From Aquatica leii (lineage: Eukaryota > Arthropoda > Insecta > Coleoptera > Lampyridae): a stretch of DNA of 64,000 bases. Positions 36,375 through 48,165 of the stretch are shown piece after piece. Made by a program: the position numbers and the translations under genes. Where the stretch lies: NCBI GenBank assembly GCA_035610365.1, contig CM069432.1, positions 264,179,177 to 264,243,176 of the forward strand, read 5' to 3'. Under the pieces are notes generated by a model. The model was not told the DNA's origin, searched no databases, and was given only the letters and a program-made list of their open reading frames with translations. Within the stretch, counting starts at the first letter, position 1; every line of letters starts with the position of its first letter.

Positions 36375-36640
36375 TTATCAAAAGTATACAAAAAATTAGG
36401 AAAAACGCAAAGGTTACACAAAAATTAAAAAGAAAGTCGAATTGGATACATAAATGTTAAATTTTGAGAGATAATGCTTATGATTGAAATCTGTTAAAAT
36501 CACATCAGAATAGAAAGTTTGTTTTACAACATTGCCAAATGTGTTTTTCGTAAAAATATGTTAATAAAGATATGTTAAAAACAAACTTTGAAACCAAAAA
36601 AGAAATCGTTAATAAAACTAAAGTATAAAAATTCCTTTAT
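36375..36640 (-). repeat. Right copy of the ~250-bp direct repeat
   Basis: Begins exactly where LINE-B ORF1 sequence ends and matches 28765-29020. Together the two copies bracket the whole LINE-B/Penelope/LINE-A block. Confidence 0.7.
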
Positions 36641-36644
36641 TATT

Positions 36645-37555
36645 TTTAATCGCAGCTATCTCTACCAACAGATCCGAACTCGTGAAGACGTATCAACCAA
36701 CCATAATACAACATTTTACCATTAAGCTTTTCGATTCAGAATTAAACAAAGAATGTGCAGCGTGTAGTTTTTTTTCAATTTTGTGAACTTACACAAATAA
36801 GGAGTAATACTCGATTCTTAGGATGGTACTATTGAAAGATGTTAAAAAATACTTTTTTTTGACCAACTAGAAAAAAAAGTAAAGCAAGAAAACACAAAAA
36901 AAAACAAGAAATACGTTTAACAAATTATTGCGATTTTAATAAGTTTTCTTTTCTTACAAATATTTTTTTTACAAAGTAATACACGTTAATTAATTATTTA
37001 TTTTGGTATCATCACCCACAATCAAATACAAAATTAACTACATTATGTTACAAAAAAAAATTGCAATTGTGTGCGTTAAGGGTTTTTACGCGCCTAAATT
37101 AAGTATAGTTTAAACTGCAATTGCTTTAATGATAACGTAACTAGACACTTTAATTTAGAAAAAAAAACTATTAACTTTGTGACTTTTTTGTGAATAGAAT
37201 TTGAAGATTTCGCAAGCATTGAGTAAATGGAAATTTGACTTGTTAAGAATCTTATGAAAGAAATAGAATAGAAAACTTCTTGAAATCGAAGAGGATTTGG
37301 TATTCATCTCTTTATATCTAGAATTTAACGAAATGTCGAACGTATATTTTCGTGCCACTAATATATAACAGCAAAAAATATATAGTCGATTGTATACAAT
37401 TTTGATAAAAAACTACATTTGAATTTAACAAGGTAGACGCAAAAGAGCAAAAACAGATAAAAGGGCTGATATAAAAATGTTTGAGACGATTAAAAAATTG
37501 CAATAAAGTTTTGTCAGATTGTTAAGAATCTAGACGATTACTATTGTGCGATGTT
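36645..37555. other. No recognisable gene
   Basis: AT-rich with long A and T runs. I see nothing supportable. Confidence 0.4.
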
Positions 37556-37669
37556 ATCTCCAATTAAGGTCACTTGAGTTAATGCTGTATCCTCCACTTT
37601 TAACCAAAAGTCAAATTTCAGTTTTTCAGCGGGAGACCTATGTAATATCAATTATTATTTTAAATTCTC

Positions 37670-37915
37670 GTGACAATCAAAAGATTGTCGTCTTTTTATG
37701 AAAATTTTCGACACATTATCCATAATTGTAAAAATTTTACAGGTGTAGATAAAATCAATTATTTAATTGATTGCTTGGCTAGTTTCGCGTCAAACATTTT
37801 CGTTAAACTTTCACCTAAAGGGTCTAATTATTCAGTTATTTGGGAATTAATTGGCGGTATAATTATATCGCAAATTAGTTTCAATAATTGTGATCATGTA
37901 GATTTGGATTTGTGA
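37670..37915 (+). pseudogene. BEL/Pao-type gag fragment (DUF1759-like)
   Basis: The frame contains LSSFYENFRHIIHNCKNFTG, VDKINYLIDCLASFASN and KLSPKGSNYSVIWELI. This follows the pattern of BEL/Pao gag proteins: F..F...IH....L..V.KFNYL...L.G.A......L..T..NY..AW.LL. No other part of the element is recognised on either side. Confidence 0.5.
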
Positions 37916-38429
37916 AAATGCTAAGATTTTAAGTCAGGGCATTACTTGGTTAAATTATTATTTATCAAATTTTTGAAAAATAAGACAATTGTACCGTTTA
38001 AAAACTAACCAAATTTAAAAAAAAAATTAAATTATTACGGAAATTTATACAGGTAATATGTTTTTTTGAGGTTACGTTGCACAATTAATTTTTTTCTTTA
38101 CACTTGCATCATAATACCGGTGTAAAAAATTAAAGTTCAACATTAAAACACTAGAGTGCTTTAAAGTTCCTATTGAAACAATGACGTCATCATTTTTAAA
38201 GAAAGTTATATTTATAATTTACACATGTAGTTAGTATAACAAATAGTATCATTTTTTACTAAAATTTTCTCGTAACTTAAAGGCAAGCGACTAACTCAGT
38301 ATGATTCGGCAGGCGGGTCGCAAGTCTCGGTGTGATAATTCTACATTAAGTTAATTAATTAATAGCTTTTGTCATAATTTTTTTGAACAAAGAGTTCGTA
38401 TTTTTAAATTTAACTTAAAAGCATTCTAC

Positions 38430-39161
38430 TGTCTAACCAATAAAATCCTAAACCCTTCACCACTAAGTAATTCTCTATATACAAATACATCCTAATACCG
38501 ATGTTTACACTACTTGTAATCTTTTTCTCTTTTTTAATACCTCTATCATCTATCCCGCTTCTTCTCCTCCTTCTCTCAAAATCTCCAACCTTCCTCTCTT
38601 CTCTTCTCTTAGTTCTATGCATTCCTTTAACAAGTGCTCTATATTTTCCCACCCCTCCCCACATAGTTTACATCTCATATCTTTATCTTCTTCCAACACA
38701 TATTCTCTTGCTCTTCATTCCCTCATCTTAACCTTGCTACCATTCTTGTTAATCTAAAGTTTTTTTCGCCTTTTATGTACCTTGGAATATTGTCTATCAG
38801 TATATTTGTATATCTCTCATTGTATTTCCAATCCCTTATACTAGCTCTTGTTTCCTGTTTCTGTATATCTTTATCTCTTTTTATTATTTTATCTTTTATT
38901 TACCTTTCTGCCTCTCTTATTTTCTCTAACTCTTCTCTTGCATATCTAACTCTTTCATAATAGCTTCTTCTTCCTTCTTGTCTATAATTAAATTTTTCAT
39001 GCTTCACTTCTCTCCAGCACATTTGAAGCTTGTTACATTCTTCCTTTTCTTTTATTTGTTCTTCGTAACACATTGCTTTCTTCCCCGCCTGTACTCTTAT
39101 CTTTTCTAACTTCATTTCTTCCTCTATTATGTACCCTGGCGTAATCCTATCCTATTGTATA
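38430..39161 (-). pseudogene. LINE-A copy A3, 3' part
   Basis: C-terminal region: TPGYIIEEE and KLEKIRVQAGKKAM (from 39115), CWREVKHEKFNYRQEGRRSYYE, down to a MWGGVGKYRALVKGMH segment near 38660. It stops at 39161 exactly where the solo LTR begins. The missing upstream part of the same copy resumes at 49456, so both pieces are one element interrupted by the LTR. Confidence 0.75.
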
Positions 39162-39237
39162 TGTTACAAGCTTTATGGTTTACGAACCTTGCACGGCCAA
39201 ACTCGCAATAGTCGGAGATGGGATAGGTTCACAAGAA

Positions 39238-42200
39238 ATATATATATATATATATATATAGTTATAAACTGCACGCAATTGAGCCCGATATGTAAACAGG
39301 TGCCCGATGAGCCCGGGCGGTAACGCCTTTCTACACGACGTTATTAGCGCGCTGTTAATCCCGACTGCGTTGCCAATACTATACACGCTCTAAACGTAGT
39401 TATTAAGCAAAATTCGACAATGATTTGAAATTTTAACATTTGCGTTTAGTATTTGCAGATAACTCTCTTAAACATCTTCCAATCTAATGTTTTTTTTTAA
39501 AATTTAACTTGATTAATATTTACGTAACAAATAAACTTTCTGCAGATTTAAAATAAAAACTGTATTCAAGCAATCAACTCTTTTTATGATTGGTGCAAAG
39601 TTTGTTTTATTTGTAAATATAATTCAAAACTGTAAGCTATAACTTGTGTGTATTAGCAAATTCTTATCTGAAAAAAAACATACTCAAAACGGCAGCAAAT
39701 TAAATAATTTTCTTTAAAATTCCGCATGTAACTCTGTTTTTGGCAACTTTTTTAAAGAAACGTTAATTTAACAGTTGCCGCAAGTTGCACGACTAACGTA
39801 GAGTGTGTTATTTGTCATTATTTGACAAGCACAAATTAATTTTTAAATCAAACTTACAATATACCGCATAATAAAAAAAATAATGATTCTACAATCGTAT
39901 TTTGATGACATACGCATATATACAGAGATGCGCCTAAAACTGGGATATATAACGATTCTTCGGGCTAGAGAACGTAGCGTTTATATGTTCTACGGGCTCA
40001 ACAACAACCTGTTTACATGTTTGTACCTACATATTCTTATTTACGCACACAAAGTTTTTTTAATAAATCCGAAATAAATTGAAAGGTTAGTTTTGGGCAT
40101 ACAGTATGTCATACAACATTATCATGAAATTTTAGTTGAAATTAAAATATGTATGTGATAGTAAATAGAATACTCTGTTTCAAATAACGAAATTGAGGAA
40201 TTCTAATAAGTAGTCTGAAACATTTTCACTCAATTTATTTGTTCCTTAATGTGGACGTTAAATGCCGATTAAAGTAACAGATTTATCATTAATCGGACCG
40301 TCACAAACTATTACAAAAAGCTGCTTAGAACGAACTGCAGATCATCATATAGTAACTCCAGAAACAATGTTCGATTTCTGCTCTAATGAAATTCTTGGCA
40401 TAAAAATTAGTTTTTTGTATCGACTGTGAATGTTCAAGCTGCTGTAACATATGTATTAATAAGATAATAACATAAAAAGGTACAATAATTTAATATAGTT
40501 TAGGTTTCTCACGATCACAGCTAGTTGATACCGTAAAGGTATTCAGTTTTCTATAATTGTGATGCTGTCAATATCGTTAAGCCAATAAACTAAGCCTTCT
40601 AAGAAAATATAATGTTTTATTTCAAAAAATTCAATATTCCATCATACGTTATATTTACGTAATAAATCTCACTTACAATACACACAATTTCAATGAAAAT
40701 GAAAACATAATATCACGTTTAAAAAACATTCAACCTACTTGCTATAATATAAGATACAAACAAAATAGATAAAACTACACTAAATATATAGAAAACAAAC
40801 ATGTAGTGTTTTATGAATTTTCACACAAAAAAGTAACCAATTGCAAATAATATTTTTAACCTAATAAAATTACTAAGATATTTGCTTTAAAGAACCAAGT
40901 GTATAGGCACTAAGAATGTGACAACAACAAGACGACCAATGTAGCCTGAAAAACGCGATTTCAACGAATTTCAAGCATTTTTTTTTGTACAAAAAGTGGG
41001 TTTTTTGATCAGTTGTTGGGTTTATTTTTTTTAGGATATGTAAACTTAATTTCTGAATAACATTAAGTGCTTACATTAAACGACCAAGACACTAAAGTCA
41101 GTTAAAAATCACTGAAACTAAGGTAAAAAACGTATTTTTAGCAGTGCGTCATTGTTGATCGGTATTGAATAAATTTTCGTTGTGCACTCAAAAAAAGCAT
41201 AAAAATTATGTTTTTCAATTCGGTCAGGTGAAAACGGGCGTTCATCAAAACTAAATGTGCGTAGATTTCTTTTTTAGGACTCTAAAATAAGTCAGCTTTT
41301 ACTTTTAGACGATTTCATATGAAATGACTCAAACTTTGAAAAAATATCTTATTTCTTGTAAGAAGTGGATTAACAGTTTGTCTTAATTATTATTTTTCTA
41401 ACTTTTAAGTAAATTGTCATCATAATTACTTAAAAACTCTGTGTCGATTTTAAAATTTATGACTGTATGTTTTGTTTCTCTTTCTGCTGGGACAATTTTT
41501 TTTTTTTTTCAATTTTGTTTGTAAAAGCTTTGTGTTGGTAAAACCAAATTTATTTTTTTTTAATTGTACAGTGTTATCTGCAAAATTATCATAACTTTCC
41601 ATAATTATTTCACGAGAAGTAATATTTTCCAATTGATTCTACAAAACTCTTTCAGAATACTAAAAAGATTCCATGTTTCTAAGAATTTTTACACTACAAA
41701 ACGAGATTCCTACATTGTTTTTAAAAATTTTTAGTAAAAGACAAAAAGTTATATGAGAAATGCTAATATCATATCCTAAGACATATCTTTTTCGTTATAA
41801 CGTTTTTATTAAACGTATGTATTTATGTTTCAAATTATTTTATAGGTATCACATCATGAATGAACCAACAAATCATTCTTATAACTTTAAAGTTTCTTAG
41901 CTACCTATATTGTACTTTTGATCCAAATCTCTTTAGAGGTTTTCAAATAATTTTTTCAATACTTTAATTTTAATTTAATTTAATAGTTATAAAAGTACCA
42001 CATTCTACATATGTACGTACAAGCATCACGTAGAAATTGCAAACGTTTTTAAAAATCAACTTCTGTTTTTTGACTAAAACCGTTTGTATTGTTTTTGTGA
42101 AAAATTATTAAAACGTGATGATACTCAAAAAGTGCATAAAATTCATACTAAAGTAAAATACACTTAGAGTATACGTTTACTGCTTGTTATTAAGCCCATC

Positions 42201-42527
42201 CAACGTTGTCGCATGTTGGGCTACACAACGTACCGTCCGTGTCTGTAAACAGTTTGTATATAAAAGCGACCTCTGCAGCGACTAACTCTGAACTATTTTA
42301 TATATAATGCAGATATAAACGGTACAATATGAAGCCCGGCCGAATTTTTGGATTTACACGTTTTGATGCTTATATAATCGTATTTTGATTATATACACAT
42401 GGATACGTAGTTGAGCCCGAAACCGGGCTTAATAGCGTTTCTTCGGGCTAAAGAGCGTAGCGTTTATATATTCTACGGGCTCAACAGCAACCGGTTTATA
42501 TGTCTATATATATATATATATATATAT
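39238..42527. mobile_element. Element E1, TA-microsatellite bounded, GAGCCC words
   Basis: Bounded by (TA)n at 39238-39260 and 42505-42527. Both ends carry GAGCCC/GGGCTC words: at 39281, 39309, 39961 and 39993 on the left, and at 42413-42433, 42443 and 42476 on the right, where the palindrome is GAGCCCG-AAAC-CGGGCTT. Left-end TATAAACTGCACGCAATTGAGCCCG resembles the reverse complement of the right end (ATAAACCGGTTGCTGTTGAGCCCG). A right-end-like copy at 39886-40030 suggests a shorter nested or duplicated end. No transposase frame was recognised. Confidence 0.5.
40050..42180. other. E1 interior, no recognisable gene
   Basis: AT-rich sequence with short frames only. A minus-strand 60-codon lysine-rich frame at 41450-41632 has no domain. 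Confidence 0.35.
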
Positions 42528-42819
42528 CTGTTTCTGTATCAAATCTAGATCCGAGGAAAATCATGACAACCCGAGATCCGCCACAAGGAAAAAATATAAG
42601 AATTTTTTTTCTGCCTTAATACGTTTATGTCAAGCAACTGAACCATTTTTCTCTCAGAGGGGAAAAGATTTTGCAAATTGATAAACCAGTAACAAAACTA
42701 GATCCTTTAGAATAAGAGTTAAGTCAACGTATATGTTTGTTTATTTAGAGATACATGAGTGAACGTGAGATCCAGCAGCGTTGTCAACTTCTGGGATCTC
42801 ACGTTGAGCAAAATTCAAT

Positions 42820-44220
42820 TACAATAAGATACAAATAATGACGGCGCAAGTTAATTCTATTAATAGACCTCTTATTATACAGAATCTGCTGTGTGACCTT
42901 GCAACAAGTTTCAGTTCAGTGTGATTATAATATTGTATTAAGTTACTTCTTATTAAACAAAGTTATCTTTCGTTTTGTATTAATTTTGTTGTCTAACTTA
43001 GCAGCAGGTTGAATTTTACAACGTTTTCAATAGTGGATTTTATTAAAATTAACGTTAGTACACAAATGTTAATAACTCAAGTTGAAAATAAATACTTATT
43101 GTTTTACGTTATAGTAATATAGTAAAAACATTCGAAATATAAAAATTATTAGTTTTGTACTATTAAGATAAGAAAGAAGTCAGTAATGTAAAATACAATT
43201 TAAAATCAAACTTTCAAGTTTACATCGATATGAAATTTTATAGTGATTTTTCTGTTTGTTTATATGTTTTTTTTAGTTTTTAATTAAAGACACTTAGGAC
43301 ATAATGGTTTGGTGTGTTTTATGTAGTTGTAATAGTAGAAAAAGTGTAAATAAGAAGGTTTAATTGAGTAATACATTTACATGTATGTACCTACATTGAC
43401 ACTTCCATTAGCCTTACATTTGATATTAAGAATCTTTTTGAATTAAACCTAAATTTTAAATCACTGTTTTTTTAATTTACTTTATTTGATTTGTCACATA
43501 TCTTTTATTGACATTTTTAAAGTTTATTGATTAAACCATTTAAATAACTTTTTATCTTTATTTTGCACATTATTTTCTTCTACAATTTCTGGCCATAAGT
43601 ACATACATTGATTTCAAATGTTGATGTTTTACATATAATGGAACTAAAATTTCTAAGTTTTTTAATTGAAAGAACTGTTTATAGTATATTACAACTGATC
43701 ATAAAGTAAACAATAGTTTCCAACGAGTTTCATAAAAATTGTTACCAAATTAACTAGTCTTAGTCTAAAAAATGTCATCTTTACTTTAGATTAATGAAGT
43801 TGTTAAAAAAATTAAAGTAAATATTGCTTACTTGCGTAGATCCACAATTATCTAAAAATAGTTTTTTTAGCAAGTTACAGTATTTTAACATTATAATTAT
43901 GATTGTACGTCTAAAACATTGAAATTAGAGCAGTTACAATTTTTTTCTAAGGATAACTTCAAGTAACTTGATAAATCATTGTATGTTTGTAAATTAACAT
44001 ATAACTTGTTGATCTCAAAAATTTTCAATGTACGAATAATGTCAGAACTTTAATTATTACGTAATTCTTGATAGCAAACTAAGTCACGGCTAGTAGTTTC
44101 ACTTTATACATAGAAAATAGATGCTTTATGTTATCTCCAACTGATGAATTAAGAGTCGATATAAAAGCTTTTGTTAAGGTAATTTAAAAAGTACATTATG
44201 TGTTTCCTTTTTTGTTTTTT
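42820..44220. other. E2 interior, no recognisable gene
   Basis: AT-rich. A 19-codon frame from an ATG near 43304 (MVWCVLCSCNSRKS) has cysteines spaced a little like the start of a THAP zinc finger. It is far too short to assign. Confidence 0.3.
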
Positions 44221-44228
44221 CTTGCAGC

Positions 44229-44430
44229 TTAGAACGCGTTGTAGTGAAACCATTTTGAATTTATAGGTTTGATCCTAGTTTATTTTTGTCAACCAAAAGA
44301 AATAACTGAACTTGACTTTTGCGTCTTTGTTGTTTGTGAACTCAAACAAACTGACGTTTTAGAAGACATTCCAGCTTGCAACTTCAGAGTGCTAATTGCC
44401 ATTGATGAAACTGAAAATTTTAGTGATGGA
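44229..44430. repeat. Dispersed repeat, partner of 45788-45965
   Basis: Aligns with 45788-45965 over about 200 bases, for example GAACTCAAACAAACTGACGT against GAACCCAAACAAACTGATGT and GACATTCCAGCTTGCAACTT against GACATTGCAGCTTGCATCTT. Both copies keep a plus-strand reading (KQTDVLEDIPACNFRV and KQTDVLQDIAACIFRV), so they may derive from a coding segment. A strong acceptor-like TTTTTTCTTGCAG lies just before it at 44227. Confidence 0.6.
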
Positions 44431-44519
44431 CGGACAAGTTTAACTTATTAGCAACCATCAAAGTTTAATAGTCTGGTTGTTCTATTAAGTTAGACGAAAA
44501 TCACTTATAATCAAATCAA

Positions 44520-45770
44520 GAATAGTCAATGGTCAATTACAAATCTTTAACCTATACAATTATTTGCAAAATAAAGTACTGGTATTTTAAGATAAATTCT
44601 TTTTGACAAAAATCAATATTTCTTTTACACAGAGCTTTAAATCATATTTTTTGTAGTACAAAACATTTCAAATACAATCGTAACTTCAGTTTGTTATACT
44701 GTGTAGCTAAAAAAGTAACACAATTTTTGAATAATTAACAAAGAATTATGTCATGTACATACATATAGTTAAAAATTTTTGTAAAACTAGAAAAATTTTT
44801 AGAGCTGTTATGATAATTTGTAAATTCGTGCAAAATACAACAGCTTGTGTATGTCCAAACTTTTTTTTAGAGTACTTTGACTTGTTGACTATGTTTCAAT
44901 TACAGAGTTTACATAAATGGCATATCTTTTATGCAGCCGCAACACTCGTATAAAAAACTTTATGAACTCTAATTGTGTCTTAATTTTTTAATAGTATAAC
45001 AAACAGAAAGTGTAAAACTGTCTTAACATATTTTGTTACGCATAGGCCTGATTTCTTTTTCCTGAGCAAAGTTGGAATCTCACTAATATTGTATGAACGT
45101 TGTATTATGATTATTTCGGCTTAAAACTAACACTAACATATATAAATGATGGGCATTACATAAAATATGCCATGCACGTAATGAGCATCCTAAAAAATAA
45201 AAGCGTGTTTGTTATTTGTTTATTTTTACACTTTGGTGGAAATCAATAAATAATGCCAAATGCTTCTTTGGTGCCACGTTAAAGTTACAAAACACCATCT
45301 TTCTAAATCTAATAAATCTAATCCAATAAAGTAAAAACTCATAAAATTAGAAATGTATAATGTGATCAACCAAGAAGTGTTTTAAAGTCGCAGCACTAAA
45401 CTCAAGCTTAATAAAACAATTTAATGTAAATTTATCTATTCTAAAGGATTCCGCTGAAATTTTAAGATATTGGAGAGAGAGATTAACATTTTGACCGTTA
45501 CGTGTTACAGTAATTTTTTTTATATACCTTAGCTTTAATGTTTATGTTATTAAAAATCGCGCGAATTCTGTAACAAATGTAATTCAACACACCATCAACT
45601 TCGTTTTATTAGTTAATTAGGAAAAATACCTACGTTGAAAAAAAACCAACATAAATATTTAATAGAAGAATCCGTTGTTTTTTTTTGGTTAAATTGAAAC
45701 TGCATTTATGACGTATATTTATATGAGTTTTATTTTAAATTCTTAAGCTTTCGCGGTTGATATGTTTATG
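44520..45770. other. E2 interior, no recognisable gene
   Basis: AT-rich, with nothing supportable. Confidence 0.35.
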
Positions 45771-45771
45771 A

Positions 45772-46156
45772 TTATACAACTTTCGGCTTAGACCGCGTCG
45801 TAGTAAAACACCCAGACTTAGGCTTGGTCATAGTCTCTTCTTGAGAGCCAAAACAAGAAGTAGAACTTGGCCTTTGCCGTATTGTCGTTCGTGAACCCAA
45901 ACAAACTGATGTTTTGCAAGACATTGCAGCTTGCATCTTCAGAGTGGTAAATGTCACTAAAAGAAAAAGTATAAATGACGATATTTATACCAATAGCGAT
46001 TAGCGTGATTAACGAACGTTATGTTTCCGTTACCGCTTGACTAATTTCGAACGAAGACCAAGTTCTACTTCTTGTTTTGGCTCTCAAAAAGAAACTATGA
46101 CCAAGTTTAAGTCTGAGTGTTATACTACGACGCGGTCTAAGCCGAAAGTCGCTTAT
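45772..46156. repeat. Foldback repeat with ~100-bp arms
   Basis: The left arm (45772-45871) is the near-perfect reverse complement of the right arm (46051-46156), with about 180 bases between. Arms include CTTTCGGCTTAGACCGCGTC and GCCAAAACAAGAAGTAGAAC. The same peptide reading (RPSSTSCFGSQ, then TTTRSKPKV) is open on the minus strand of the left arm and the plus strand of the right arm. Confidence 0.8.
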
Positions 46157-46301
46157 AATCAGAGTTTTATTTTATCACGCACGTCTATTACTCAGTGAAA
46201 AGTGAAAAGATAACATAAAAATTTTTGGTAACGTTTTTCTCTTAGTAATAATTAAGCAGTTGTGTTACACCTTCAAGTAGGAAAAGCAAAAAACCCTTCC
46301 T

Positions 46302-46663
46302 TAGTAGATTTTTGCAGGCGACGTTTCGTGGCGTTATTGTGCGCATTTCATCATGGCCAATAAAAAACGAGCCCAAGGTGAACTGTCCGATGAACTAGTC
46401 ACAAAATTAAAATTCAATAAATAAACAAACAATGACATTAACAGTTAGTGTAGAGATAAAAATATAATAAATTACAAACAGAAAACCTTTACATAGACAA
46501 ACATCATCTAACTTATTTATAGTTAGTTCCAATTGTTTATTTATGTATTGAATATTAATTTTGTGACTAGCTTATCGAACAGCTCATCTTGGGTCCGTTT
46601 TTTATTGGCCATGATGAAATGCGCTCAATAGCGCTACGAAACGTCGCCTATAAAAATCTACCA
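46302..46663. repeat. Foldback repeat with ~115-bp arms and GATGA...GAAACG cores
   Basis: The left arm (46302-46415) and right arm (46550-46663) are inverted copies, for example GGCGACGTTTCGT against ACGAAACGTCGCC, with a 134-base spacer whose edges also partly pair. Each arm contains ATGATGA, a GCGC-based stem and GAAACG, a hammerhead-like arrangement with C3 changed to A. Confidence 0.8.
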
Positions 46664-46669
46664 AGAGTG

Positions 46670-47800
46670 ACTTTTTTGCCTATCCTACCTGAAAGTGTAA
46701 TACAACTACTAAATAAAAATGTATCTTACTACAGAATAATTATTGAAAGAATTTGTAAAACACATTCCTTACGAATTATACGCTATACTTTTTCTACAAC
46801 TATAATCTGTTTAATTATTAATCAAAGTCAAATTAAACTTTTTACAAGAACAAATAACGCAAAAAATAAATAATCTGAAATTCAAAATTTGTGTTGGTAG
46901 TATACCTGCAGTAATACCTAAACCGACAATTAAAAATTATATGTCGAAACCAGTCCAAACTGTATTTATTTTATGTCAATTTGTCAGTGTCAATTTAATA
47001 AATTATAAGTGTAACTATTATTTGAGTTTTAGCTATTTACATTTTAGTTAACTTTATGAATCATTTACTAAGTTTAATGTTTTTAATACATTGATTTTAA
47101 GCAAACGTTAATATGAGTGAGCTGAGTCAGTTTAAAAAATATCGATTGTTTACAACATTTTGCTTTTACAGCTAGTAAATAAAAGAAATGTATTTATGAG
47201 AAATGTAAATGTTATTTCTTACAAGCTATAAAGAATAAGATGTGAATATGACAAAGCAAATAAGGTAAATTTGTAAATATTTAGAAATAATTTGTAATTA
47301 ATGGGTGTTATTATTAGGATTGGAGATTCACAAACTAAAAAAGTAATAAGAAAATTAGTGGTTTTAATAGCATTGTTTTGGAGTAAAAACTGTTTTAATC
47401 TTTTTATAACGAACATTTAGAAAATGCAAGAAAAAGTTAATTACCGCAATGAATCGAATATGCTACACAAATCTACTGTGAATTTAAATATAAGAAATAT
47501 TGCAATAAATAGAAATTTTAAACATAACAAATCTATTGCAGCTTAGCAATCTCGTTACTTAGAAAAATGATACTAAAGAAAAAACAAGAAGACAATTACA
47601 AAAGTGAAGATAACAGTGATTGTTTTCGGTAATAATTACTTTTAAATACGTAATTTAAATGCTTATAAACTTTCACAAACAACTCGATTACAATTTTGTT
47701 TTATCTAAGTGAACATGTGTAACTTAAACGCACATCGACTCGGTAGGAATGTATGCAAGATAAAAATAATGCTATCTTTGCGTATAAATAGCTTTAAAAC
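46670..47800. other. E2 interior, no recognisable gene
   Basis: AT-rich, with nothing supportable. Confidence 0.35.
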
Positions 47801-48126
47801 ACATATAAAACGAGATCCGACAGGTTGCCAAATATACCGGATCTCGACTTAAGTCTAAAATCTAAATTGAAGTTATATACAATAAAATTACTAGGGCGCC
47901 CTCTTCAGCTTAAACAGTTGAACTGCTTGTGTATAAAATTGGTCAAAAAGGGTAAAAAGTGAGCTCCAGGCAAAAATTTGGAATTTTACTCTACATCAAA
48001 TGTCTTCTTGAAAAAACATTATATACACATAGATACAAGGTGAGATCCAAAATCGGATCTCACCTTACAAAACGGATCTAGTGTTGTTCAGTTTATAAGA
48101 CGAACGGATCTGACCTTGTTACAAAA

Positions 48127-48165
<39 letters not shown>

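Larger units (their letters stand above)
42505..48161. mobile_element. Element E2, TA-microsatellite bounded, GAGATCC words
   Basis: Bounded by (TA)n at 42505-42527 and (AT)n at 48131-48161. GAGATCC/GGATCTC words lie at 42547, 42573 and 42766-42802 on the left, and at 47812-47846, 48041-48063, 48073 and 48105 on the right. The right end shares ATTATATACACATNGATAC with E1 (42389 and 48019), and the distance to the microsatellite is nearly the same (about 116 and 112 bases), but the palindromic word differs. The interior holds foldback repeats and no recognised transposase. Confidence 0.5.

Noticed and set aside
43304..43363. Short Cys-containing frame resembling the start of a THAP finger
   Set aside because: It has only 19 codons and ends in a stop. 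The possible donor is weak and no matching downstream exon was found.
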